Part shown: positions 6,558-14,087 of the stretch, piece by piece
Layout of the letters: each line of letters starts with the position of its first letter
Numbering within the stretch: the first letter of the stretch is position 1
From: UBA6168 sp041392505
GTDB taxonomy: Bacteria > Bacteroidota > Bacteroidia > Chitinophagales > Saprospiraceae
Direction: 5' to 3'
Length of the DNA stretch: 64,000 bases
NCBI GenBank assembly: GCA_041392505.1
Contig: JAWKLX010000025.1
Span: 1-64,000, forward strand
Program-made: the position numbers and the translations under genes
The notes under the pieces: model-generated
Databases searched by the model: none
Seen by the model: the letters and a program-made list of their open reading frames with translations, nothing else
Told to the model about the DNA's origin: nothing

Positions 6558-8968
6558 TGTAGTTTGCTTTTTATTGGTATTTGGATGATGAAGGTTGTGC
6601 CTTTCCCGTTTTCGGTTTCTACCGATAGGTTGCCACCGTGGCCTTTTGTCAAGATTTCGTAAGATAAGGACAATCCCAGACCCGTCCCTTGCCCCGTCGG
6701 TTTGGTGGTGAAAAATGGCTGGAAGATTTTGGCCTTCACGTCATCGGGGATGCCGGTGCCGTTGTCTTTGATTTTGAAAACGACGTGATCGTTTTCTTTT
6801 TTTGATGAAACGGAAACGGTGGGTTCGTAGGGGCGACCCTTGCGGTCGCCCTGTTCCCGTTCGCCCGTCGGTTGGGCGACCGCAAGGGTCGCCCCTACCT
6901 GCACGGCATAAAACGCATTGTTGATGATGTTCAAAAACACACGTCCGATGTCCTGCGGTACTACCTCCACCTTGCCGATAGTGGGGTCAAAATCTGTAAC
7001 CATTTTCGCATTGAAAGTGGAATCCTTGGCCCGTAGGCCGTGGTAGCTGAGGCGCAAATATTCATCGGCGAGGGCGTTGAGGTCAGTGGGTTCTTTGGTG
7101 CCCGTGCTGGTGCGGGCGTGTTGCAACATCCCGGTCACGATGCTGGAAGCCCGCTTGCCGTGGTGGTTGATCTTTTGTTGGTTGGAAGCAAGGTCGTCCA
7201 GCAGTTCATTTTCCAGTACCTCGTCCCGTTCATCTTTTTTCTTTTGTCTTTCCTCTTGAATCTCCTTAATCAAGTCCACACTCAACTCCGAAAAGTTGTT
7301 GACAAAATTTAAAGGGTTCTGGATTTCGTGAGCAATGCCGGCGGTGAGCTCACCCAGCGAGGCGAGTTTTTCAGATTGAATTAGTTGGGTCTGGGTATTT
7401 TTTAATTCCTGTAAGGTTTGCTCAATTTCTTTTTTTTGCTCTTGCAACAAGTTATTGGCTTTCTGTTTTTGCCTGTTGTTCCTGATCTGGATGAAGGCAA
7501 AAATCAATGCAGCTACCACAATACCGATCAGCCCAAATATTTTCATCCTGTTTTCAAATTGCTGTTGGGCTTCTTTTTTTTGCTGCTCCAATTGCTGTCG
7601 GCGCAGCGTCTCATTGAAAGAGAGCGTTTGAAATTGCCGTATTTTATCGGTAGTGTAAAGGCTGTCTTTTAGTGCGATGGAAAGTTGTAAATAATGATAG
7701 GCACTGTCCGGTTTGCCAGTTTGCTTGTACAAATCTGCAATCAGCGGGCTTAATTCAGCAATATAAGTATCCGTGTTCTCGCCCCAACTCTGCACGGCTA
7801 TCCGGTTGTTTTGAAAAAAATTCATTGCTTCCAATGCAGGTTTCAAAGCCAGTTCAAATTCCTTTTTGGATCGGTAAACTTTTGCAATACCTTCCATACT
7901 CTGGGCAACGGCAATGCCCATATAGTCCGGGGCATTCATAATCGTTTTTTCATACTGGTTCAATGCAGTCTCCAGCTCTCCCTTCGCCTGATAAATGTTG
8001 CCTAACAAAAGGTTGGCATAAGTTATTTGGACAGGGTGGCCAGTTGTATTCGCTATGTTTTGCCATTTGACCGCATATATTAAGGCAGAGTCTAATTTTC
8101 CCAAATTGTAATAAGATTCCGAAATTCTCCCTAATACCCGCCCGGTCAGATGGTTCTTTTGGGGATTTTCATTGTCGATTGATGGAAGGATATTTTCCGC
8201 ACGTTTAATATAAAGGAGCGAGCTTTCGTAGTCCTTCATGGCGTCATATTCGTCTGTCAGAATGACCAGAGCGTATGTAATGGCGGATTTATCCTGTATT
8301 CGTTCGGCCAGACTGACATTTTCCAATCTGATCTCCAATGCCTTGGGATAGTTGCCCAGCGAATGCATCAAGGAGGCAACCATGTTTTTTAAATTGAACA
8401 ATTGTTTTAGAGAAGCGGGAGAATTAGAGAAACCGGCATCCGTTGAATTTTGTAGGACGTCAATGGCTTTACGTGTAAAATGAAATGCGGAGTCAACATT
8501 GTACAATTCCACTTCGAGGGTGTACATCCTGGCGATGTCTGCCAAAATGCTGATGGCAAGTGAATCGCTGGATTGTTGGGCAAACGCCACTTTTTTGTCC
8601 TTGAATATTTCATCCCGCCAGCCCTGCACACTGTCCATGAGAATGGTATCCTGCGAAACATAAACTTCCCGGTCAGGGACTTCCCGGTTGTTGTAGTGTT
8701 TTTCTACCTTCAACCAATTGCCCCGGTGGAACTTATACTTTATCGGACCTTCTTCCAGGTTAAGGGTTATGGTTTTTTGGTTCCCTTCGAGGGGTTTCAT
8801 CAGATAATCCTTATTGTCGAGCGAGTCCCAGTTATTGAATGTCCCGACAATATAAATACTGTCGTGCTTTATAGTAGTTTGTTCTTCTAAAATAAACTGT
8901 ACTTTGTATTGCGCTTGCATTGCTGATACAGCAATAAGTAATGTTAGAAGTGAGAATATTTTTTTCAT
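6554..8968 (-). CDS. TPR sensor histidine kinase with N-terminal glycogen-binding-like domain
   Basis: The 804-residue protein starts with a signal peptide (1-19). A beta-sandwich resembling the AMPK/CBM48 early-set fold follows (about 22-110; the diagnostic run is YIVGTFNNWD). Next come TPR-like helices (about 130-450), one transmembrane helix (about 476-497), a coiled coil, and a HisKA dimerisation domain with the phospho-accepting histidine near 547 (AGIAHEIQNPLNF). The HATPase_c domain has N-, G1- and G2-box motifs (NNAFYA, DNGTGIP, GTGLGLSLS). Residues 691-714 are encoded exactly by a palindrome (6827-6898). The gene is coupled to the next receiver by an ATGA overlap. The periplasmic sugar-binding-like domain suggests a carbohydrate or envelope cue, which is inference only. 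Confidence 0.9.
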   Translation of the reverse strand: MKKIFSLLTLLIAVSAMQAQYKVQFILEEQTTIKHDSIYIVGTFNNWDSLDNKDYLMKPLEGNQKTITLNLEEGPIKYKFHRGNWLKVEKHYNNREVPDREVYVSQDTILMDSVQGWRDEIFKDKKVAFAQQSSDSLAISILADIARMYTLEVELYNVDSAFHFTRKAIDVLQNSTDAGFSNSPASLKQLFNLKNMVASLMHSLGNYPKALEIRLENVSLAERIQDKSAITYALVILTDEYDAMKDYESSLLYIKRAENILPSIDNENPQKNHLTGRVLGRISESYYNLGKLDSALIYAVKWQNIANTTGHPVQITYANLLLGNIYQAKGELETALNQYEKTIMNAPDYMGIAVAQSMEGIAKVYRSKKEFELALKPALEAMNFFQNNRIAVQSWGENTDTYIAELSPLIADLYKQTGKPDSAYHYLQLSIALKDSLYTTDKIRQFQTLSFNETLRRQQLEQQKKEAQQQFENRMKIFGLIGIVVAALIFAFIQIRNNRQKQKANNLLQEQKKEIEQTLQELKNTQTQLIQSEKLASLGELTAGIAHEIQNPLNFVNNFSELSVDLIKEIQEERQKKKDERDEVLENELLDDLASNQQKINHHGKRASSIVTGMLQHARTSTGTKEPTDLNALADEYLRLSYHGLRAKDSTFNAKMVTDFDPTIGKVEVVPQDIGRVFLNIINNAFYAVQVGATLAVAQPTGEREQGDRKGRPYEPTVSVSSKKENDHVVFKIKDNGTGIPDDVKAKIFQPFFTTKPTGQGTGLGLSLSYEILTKGHGGNLSVETENGKGTTFIIQIPIKSKLQ
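6827..6898. repeat. Palindromic element translated within the kinase ATPase domain
   Basis: Arms 6827-6851 and 6874-6898 are perfect 25-bp inverted repeats around a 22-base loop. The 72-bp element starts and ends exactly on codon boundaries of the kinase gene and encodes 24 residues, beginning VGATLAVA and ending GDRKGRPY. It lies between the N box and the strand leading to the DNG box, where most homologues have a short variable loop. The same family occurs at 9271-9354 in the next kinase. Confidence 0.9.
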
Positions 8969-9009
8969 AATTGATTAAAGCTAAAAGTCTTTATCCTCAA
9001 AGCCCGGGT

Positions 9010-12000
9010 TCAGGAAGTGGGCAAAATAATAATAAACTCCGTTCCTTCCCCTGTTTTCGTCTCTACTTCTAAATTTCCACCATGTCCTTTCGAGATGATA
9101 TCATACGCCAGCGACAGCCCTAACCCTGTCCCCTGCCCTGTCGGTTTGGTGGTGAAAAAGGGCTGGAAGATTTTGGCCTTCACGTCGTCGGGGATGCCGG
9201 TGCCGTTGTCTTTGATTTTGAAAACGACGTGATCGCTTTCTTTTTTTGATGAAACGGAAACGGTGGGTTCGTAGGGGCGACCCTTGCGGTCGCCCAACTT
9301 GCGGTCGCCCTGTTCCCGTTCGCCCCCGTGGGCGACCGCAAGGGTCGCCCCTACCTGCGTGGCATAAAACGCATTGTTGATGATGTTCAAAAACACCCGT
9401 CCGATGTCCTGTGGCACCACTTCCACCTTGCCAATAGATGGGTCGAAATCAGTGATCATTTTCGCATTGAAGGTAGAATCTTTTGCCCGCAGACCGTGGT
9501 AGCTGAGGCGCAAATATTCATCAGCGAGGGCGTTGAGGTCGGTGGGTTCTTTGGTGCCCGTGCTGGTGCGGGCGTGTTGCAACATGCCCGTGACGATGCT
9601 GGCGGCCCGCTTTCCGTGGTGGTTGATTTTTTGTTGGTTGGAGGTCAGGTCTCCGACGAGTTCATCGATGAATTCTTTGTCCTTCCCATCAATTTCCAAT
9701 TTCCCAATTTCCTCTTGTAATTCCTCCGCCAAGTCCACGCTGAGTTCTGAAAAGTTGTTGACGAAGTTGAGCGGGTTCTGGATTTCGTGGGCGATACCAG
9801 CGGTAAGCTCACCGAGGGAGGCAAGCTTTTCTGCCTGCACGAGTTGGGACTGCGTGGCTTGCAGGTGCTGGAGCGTTTTTTCCAAACGTTCCTTTTCTTG
9901 TTTGATCAAAGCCGCTTGTTCCTCCGCTTTTTGCAAATCCATAAACCGCACGTAGGCCTGTTCAAAAACTTTTGCAAATCGCTTTAAAATTTCGATTTCA
10001 GATGCTGAGGGAACGACCCCGGTATGGGAAGGAATCAGGATGGCAGCATTTTCCGTCCATGCAAATGACAGGGAATGTTTATCGTTTTGAAAAACCCATT
10101 CCTTAAATTCGTCAGGAAAATGCTTATAGTCGGAATGTTCAAAAGCGTATTCGAAAAAACTGTTCTTATCCTCTACTGAAAAAGATTTAGAAAAATAGTC
10201 GGCACCACTAAGCCTGGATTCCCAGGCAGCTTCGAAAATCGGATGGTCGAAATAGGGCACCAGATAACTACCGGAAAAGCTGAAATCCGGTGATGCAATC
10301 CAGTGAAGGACATCTTTTGAATCCGGAAAATAGGTGCACAGAATGACTCCATTTGCATCTAAGATGATCCCCAAGTCCACTAATCTTTCCACTACCACCG
10401 TTACGACCTCGTGCAGTTCGTCGGCTTTGTGCATGCCCATCGTGCGGCTCCTGATTTTTTCCAAAGCCACTTCAATTTTGGCCTCCCGGGTTTGTTCCTC
10501 CGCTTTTTTCAAGTCGAGGAAGCGGATGTAAGCCTGTTCAAAAACCCTGGAAAATCTTTTTAAAATATCTACTTCATTTTCCGAAAGGACAATGCCCGAA
10601 TAGTCATTGATAAAAATGGCCGTGTTCTTTTGGATGGCAATGGAAGTCGAATAGGTTTCGGCGGCCATACAAGCAGCCTTGACTTCGTCTGGCGTGTTTT
10701 TGTAGTCTGTATGCTTGAAAATATGGCTGTGAAATGACCGACTCTCCTCCACTGTGTACCGTTTGACCAGATAGTCATCACCCTTGTTTTTTGCTTTCCA
10801 AAAGTTGGAAAGGACGGGATGGTCAAAATAGGGCAGGTGAAATTTCATGGCAGATGAAAAGTCAGGGTTGTGCATCCATTCCACCATGTCCTTCGAGCCA
10901 TCCACAAAAGTTATCAGCGCAATACCTTCATCAACTGGAAAATCCAATTCTTTTAATCTTTCAAAAACAACGGTGATAACCTCTCCTAATTCTTCTGTCT
11001 TGTGCATAGCCAATGAACGGGAACGCACCCGCTCCAGCGCCCCTTCGATCTGCGCCTCCCGTGCCTGCGCCTCCGCTTTCTGCAGGTCGAGGAAACGCCG
11101 ATAGGTCAGCTCAAAAGACTTGGCGAAGCGATCCAATATCTTGAAATTTTCCTCGGACAATGGCTCGGCGGTAAAGGCGTAAATCATCCCCGTGTCCCAA
11201 AAGGAAAGCTGGTAATATTCGGAGGTGTTCTTATAGATGGCATCTTTGAACGACTTGGGGACGTCCCAAGTCTTTTCCCAACTGCGGTAATAATTTTTCA
11301 AATCCTCTCCATGTAACTCGTGTTTGTACCGGGTTTCCTTGTTGTGATAGGCTTTTATCAAATCCTCGTACATGGGGTGTTGGTCGTAGTCATGGTAAAT
11401 GGACATCAAAACTGCCTTGTCGTTTTCATCCCTTCTGGTACTCCAAATGATGATCTTTTTCAATTCATCATCCGGCAGGCCGAAACCACAGCGCCTGACC
11501 TCAATGCCCAATTCCTGCAGCTGCTCAAATAGAATGGTTGATGTTTCCGCCAATTCACTACTGCTGTGCATGGCCATGGCCCGGGCCCGAATCCGCTCTA
11601 AGGCCAGTTGGATTTCCGCCTCCCTTGCCTGCGCTTCCGCTTTTTGCAGGTCGAGGAAACGGGTATAGGTTTGTTCGAAAACTTTGGCAAAGCGGCTAAG
11701 CAGGTCAAATTGTTCGGCGCTGAGGGGAGATGTCAGGTTGACGGAAACGATAAAGCCATATTTCATAAATGCAGCCGTAAAATGCACCTTGTCTTCCGCC
11801 CTGATCCCGGCCTTCATTTCTTCAGGAAAATATTTAAAATCGGTATGTGTTAAGGTAAATTCATCGTAGCTCTTCTTTTCCTCTCCTTGCAAGTGGAGCG
11901 TGTAATTTTCTTTCTTTTTGAAGGCATCCAATTGCTTTTTTATATCCTCATGATCTGTGTTGTGGAAATAATAAGGCTTGGGCAGATAGTCATGGGTTCC

Positions 12001-13980
12001 CGCAGAAATCCAGAGTTCTACCGTCTCCTCCGTATCATCAATAATCTGGATATTACATCCCCAATCTGCCAGTTTAAACTCTTTGGCTTCTTTGTAAATG
12101 AGGGCCACCACTTCCGCCAGTTCGCCACTTTTGTGCATGGCCATGGTGCGGGCACGAACCCGTTCCAGCGCAGCCTCAATTTGCGCCTCCCGTGCCTGTG
12201 CCTCTGCCTTTACCAAATCCAAATACCGTCGGTAGGTTTGCCCAAAAAGTGAGCTAAACCTTTGGAAAATAGAGGATAACTCATCCGATAAAGGTTCGTG
12301 GCTGAAGGCGAACAAAATGCCTTGGTCAAAAACAAAATCGTAATGAAAATATCTTTTGGGCAAGTTGTCAATATCAAACTTGACCGAATAACCGGGAGCA
12401 GCATTAATGGTCTGAAAATATACCAATAAGTCCTCGCCTTCCAGAATGTAGAAATTGCTGTTTTTTTTATCCATCCAAGCATTCCTGCCACTTTGCAGCA
12501 ACGGATGCGTGGTCATGTCCAGGTTTCCGATGTTTATATTGACCTCCCCCCTTTCATCCTTTGAAGCAGTCCAAAGTTCCATGTTTCCGTTGTCGTGGTT
12601 AAATATGCCAATCCCACAACGTGTTGTTTCACTGACCCCCAAGCCAGTTAGTTCTCCGAACAGTTTGATGATGCACCTACCGACATCCTCACTGTTGTGC
12701 ATCGCCATGGTCTGCGCCCTGACGCGTTCCAGCGCCGCTTCGATTGCGAGTTCCCGGTTCTGGGCCTGCAACAGGGCATTGGTTTTTTGTTTCTGTCGGT
12801 TGTTGCGATAAAGGAAGAAGGCCACGAGCAGCACCATCCCAAGCCCACCGAACAGGGCATACTGCTTGATGCGGCTTTGTAGGGCTGCCTTTTCTTTTTT
12901 CAGTTGTTCTGCTCTTAGTTGTTCCTCAAAAGAAAGGTTTTGCACATTGGTCAGGTTTTTAATCTCTTGCTGGTGAAAGCTGTCCTGCATGGAATGAGCA
13001 AGTGTCAAATGTTTGTAGGCACTGTCCCGCTGGTTGTTCAGTTCATAACTTTTATAGAGGAAGGTGTGGTATTGCAGGATAGCATTCTCGGTAAGTCCCG
13101 TTGGATATAAACGAATTATCTCTCCTAATTTCTTTGAATAATAAAGACTGGAATCCCTATTCAACCCATCAAGGTAAAAATTTGCCAATCCAGAGCAAGC
13201 CAAATACATTCCTTGATAGTGATTGACTTCCTTATGGATTTGCAAGGATTTATGAAAATTTTCAAGTGCTAGTTTGTTTTCTTTTTTTCTTTCATAAATC
13301 TCACCTAAGTTTAAGTATATAGTGCCCATAAATTTTTTGTCCTCCTGTTTCGAAAAAATGGCCAATGCTTTCATCTCCATTGACAAGGCAGTATCCAGCT
13401 CGTTATCTGCTCGTAAATACACCCCCCCTAAGTTCATATACACATATCCCAGCAATTCTTCGTCACCTATTTCTATGGCCAACTCCTCTGCTTTGAGGTA
13501 GTGGAATTTTTGTTTTTCCCGATTGTTGACCTTGCCCATCAAGTGGCCTAATTCATGATGGATATTTGCAAGTGCATATATCCGACTTTTATATGGCGTC
13601 CTGTCTGAGGGGGAATAGCGGTCAAATGCCTCGTTAGCTGGGTTTTCTGCTATATTCTTCCCTTTCATGAGCGTTCGGTAGGATTCAGCATACTTTCCGA
13701 GATTCATTAGAATATATCCCTTGTAGTCCAACCCATCAGCCAGTGCCAACTTCCAATTGTTCTTCTCCGCCATTTCTATCAACCGTTCAGAATAATACAG
13801 GGCCGAATCATTTTTATACTCTAAATATTCCCTTAGTAGGTCATTCAACAAAAAGTATTTTGCAGAGTCAGAATCGACGCGGTGCAAGGCTTGTTGCAAG
13901 CTATCTATGATATGTTGCCTTTGGGAAAAAGCACTGTTCCATGTCAGGATGCTAAACAGGATGAGCAATTTCGTTTTCAT
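9010..13980 (-). CDS. Giant TPR histidine kinase with five tandem GAF-like sensor modules
   Basis: The 1,656-residue protein has a signal peptide (1-19), TPR helices (about 20-350), and one transmembrane helix (about 376-394). Five cytoplasmic repeats follow, each about 185-190 residues, starting near 415, 605, 797, 982 and 1175. Each begins with a helix like ALERVRARTMAMHKSxEL, continues as a GAF-like alpha/beta domain, and ends with FAKVFEQTYxRFLDLQKAEAQ. A coiled coil leads to HisKA (histidine near 1397 in AGIAHEIQNPLNF) and HATPase_c. Residues 1543-1570 are encoded by a palindrome (9271-9354). The start codon overlaps the stop of a truncated cyclase reading frame (13977-14075). It is a membrane sensor kinase; ligands are unknown. 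No receiver is adjacent except those at 6557 and 6070. Confidence 0.9.
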   Translation of the reverse strand: MKTKLLILFSILTWNSAFSQRQHIIDSLQQALHRVDSDSAKYFLLNDLLREYLEYKNDSALYYSERLIEMAEKNNWKLALADGLDYKGYILMNLGKYAESYRTLMKGKNIAENPANEAFDRYSPSDRTPYKSRIYALANIHHELGHLMGKVNNREKQKFHYLKAEELAIEIGDEELLGYVYMNLGGVYLRADNELDTALSMEMKALAIFSKQEDKKFMGTIYLNLGEIYERKKENKLALENFHKSLQIHKEVNHYQGMYLACSGLANFYLDGLNRDSSLYYSKKLGEIIRLYPTGLTENAILQYHTFLYKSYELNNQRDSAYKHLTLAHSMQDSFHQQEIKNLTNVQNLSFEEQLRAEQLKKEKAALQSRIKQYALFGGLGMVLLVAFFLYRNNRQKQKTNALLQAQNRELAIEAALERVRAQTMAMHNSEDVGRCIIKLFGELTGLGVSETTRCGIGIFNHDNGNMELWTASKDERGEVNINIGNLDMTTHPLLQSGRNAWMDKKNSNFYILEGEDLLVYFQTINAAPGYSVKFDIDNLPKRYFHYDFVFDQGILFAFSHEPLSDELSSIFQRFSSLFGQTYRRYLDLVKAEAQAREAQIEAALERVRARTMAMHKSGELAEVVALIYKEAKEFKLADWGCNIQIIDDTEETVELWISAGTHDYLPKPYYFHNTDHEDIKKQLDAFKKKENYTLHLQGEEKKSYDEFTLTHTDFKYFPEEMKAGIRAEDKVHFTAAFMKYGFIVSVNLTSPLSAEQFDLLSRFAKVFEQTYTRFLDLQKAEAQAREAEIQLALERIRARAMAMHSSSELAETSTILFEQLQELGIEVRRCGFGLPDDELKKIIIWSTRRDENDKAVLMSIYHDYDQHPMYEDLIKAYHNKETRYKHELHGEDLKNYYRSWEKTWDVPKSFKDAIYKNTSEYYQLSFWDTGMIYAFTAEPLSEENFKILDRFAKSFELTYRRFLDLQKAEAQAREAQIEGALERVRSRSLAMHKTEELGEVITVVFERLKELDFPVDEGIALITFVDGSKDMVEWMHNPDFSSAMKFHLPYFDHPVLSNFWKAKNKGDDYLVKRYTVEESRSFHSHIFKHTDYKNTPDEVKAACMAAETYSTSIAIQKNTAIFINDYSGIVLSENEVDILKRFSRVFEQAYIRFLDLKKAEEQTREAKIEVALEKIRSRTMGMHKADELHEVVTVVVERLVDLGIILDANGVILCTYFPDSKDVLHWIASPDFSFSGSYLVPYFDHPIFEAAWESRLSGADYFSKSFSVEDKNSFFEYAFEHSDYKHFPDEFKEWVFQNDKHSLSFAWTENAAILIPSHTGVVPSASEIEILKRFAKVFEQAYVRFMDLQKAEEQAALIKQEKERLEKTLQHLQATQSQLVQAEKLASLGELTAGIAHEIQNPLNFVNNFSELSVDLAEELQEEIGKLEIDGKDKEFIDELVGDLTSNQQKINHHGKRAASIVTGMLQHARTSTGTKEPTDLNALADEYLRLSYHGLRAKDSTFNAKMITDFDPSIGKVEVVPQDIGRVFLNIINNAFYATQVGATLAVAHGGEREQGDRKLGDRKGRPYEPTVSVSSKKESDHVVFKIKDNGTGIPDDVKAKIFQPFFTTKPTGQGTGLGLSLAYDIISKGHGGNLEVETKTGEGTEFIIILPTS
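9271..9354. repeat. Second in-frame palindrome inside a kinase ATPase domain
   Basis: The 25-bp arms 9271-9295 and 9330-9354 have the same sequence as those at 6827-6898. The loop region contains an additional partial copy of an arm (CTTGCGGTCGCCC at 9298-9310). The 84-bp element begins and ends on codon boundaries, adds 28 residues (GDRK occurs twice), and occupies the same structural position and reading frame as in the neighbouring kinase. Confidence 0.9.
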
Positions 13981-14075
13981 TGCTTGTTCGTTTTAGTAGG
14001 TAGATTGTATGCGGTATGACCGGCGATGTCGGCGAAGAGGATGGCAGCGAGTTTCCTGTTTTGCGTTTCGGTCAT
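13977..14075 (-). pseudogene. Truncated class III cyclase 5' end coupled to the kinase gene
   Basis: The 32-codon reading frame starts MTETQNRKLAAILFADIAG, which is the start of the cyclases at 14088-16862 and 19920-22073, then loses similarity after GHTA. Its TGA stop overlaps the ATG of the giant kinase gene (ATGA). It begins 12 bp after the stop of the upstream cyclase gene. It looks like a cyclase gene whose body was deleted, leaving the start region as an upstream cistron. It may still be translated and could couple translation of the kinase. Confidence 0.6.
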
Positions 14076-14087
14076 TCCCGTTTTAAA

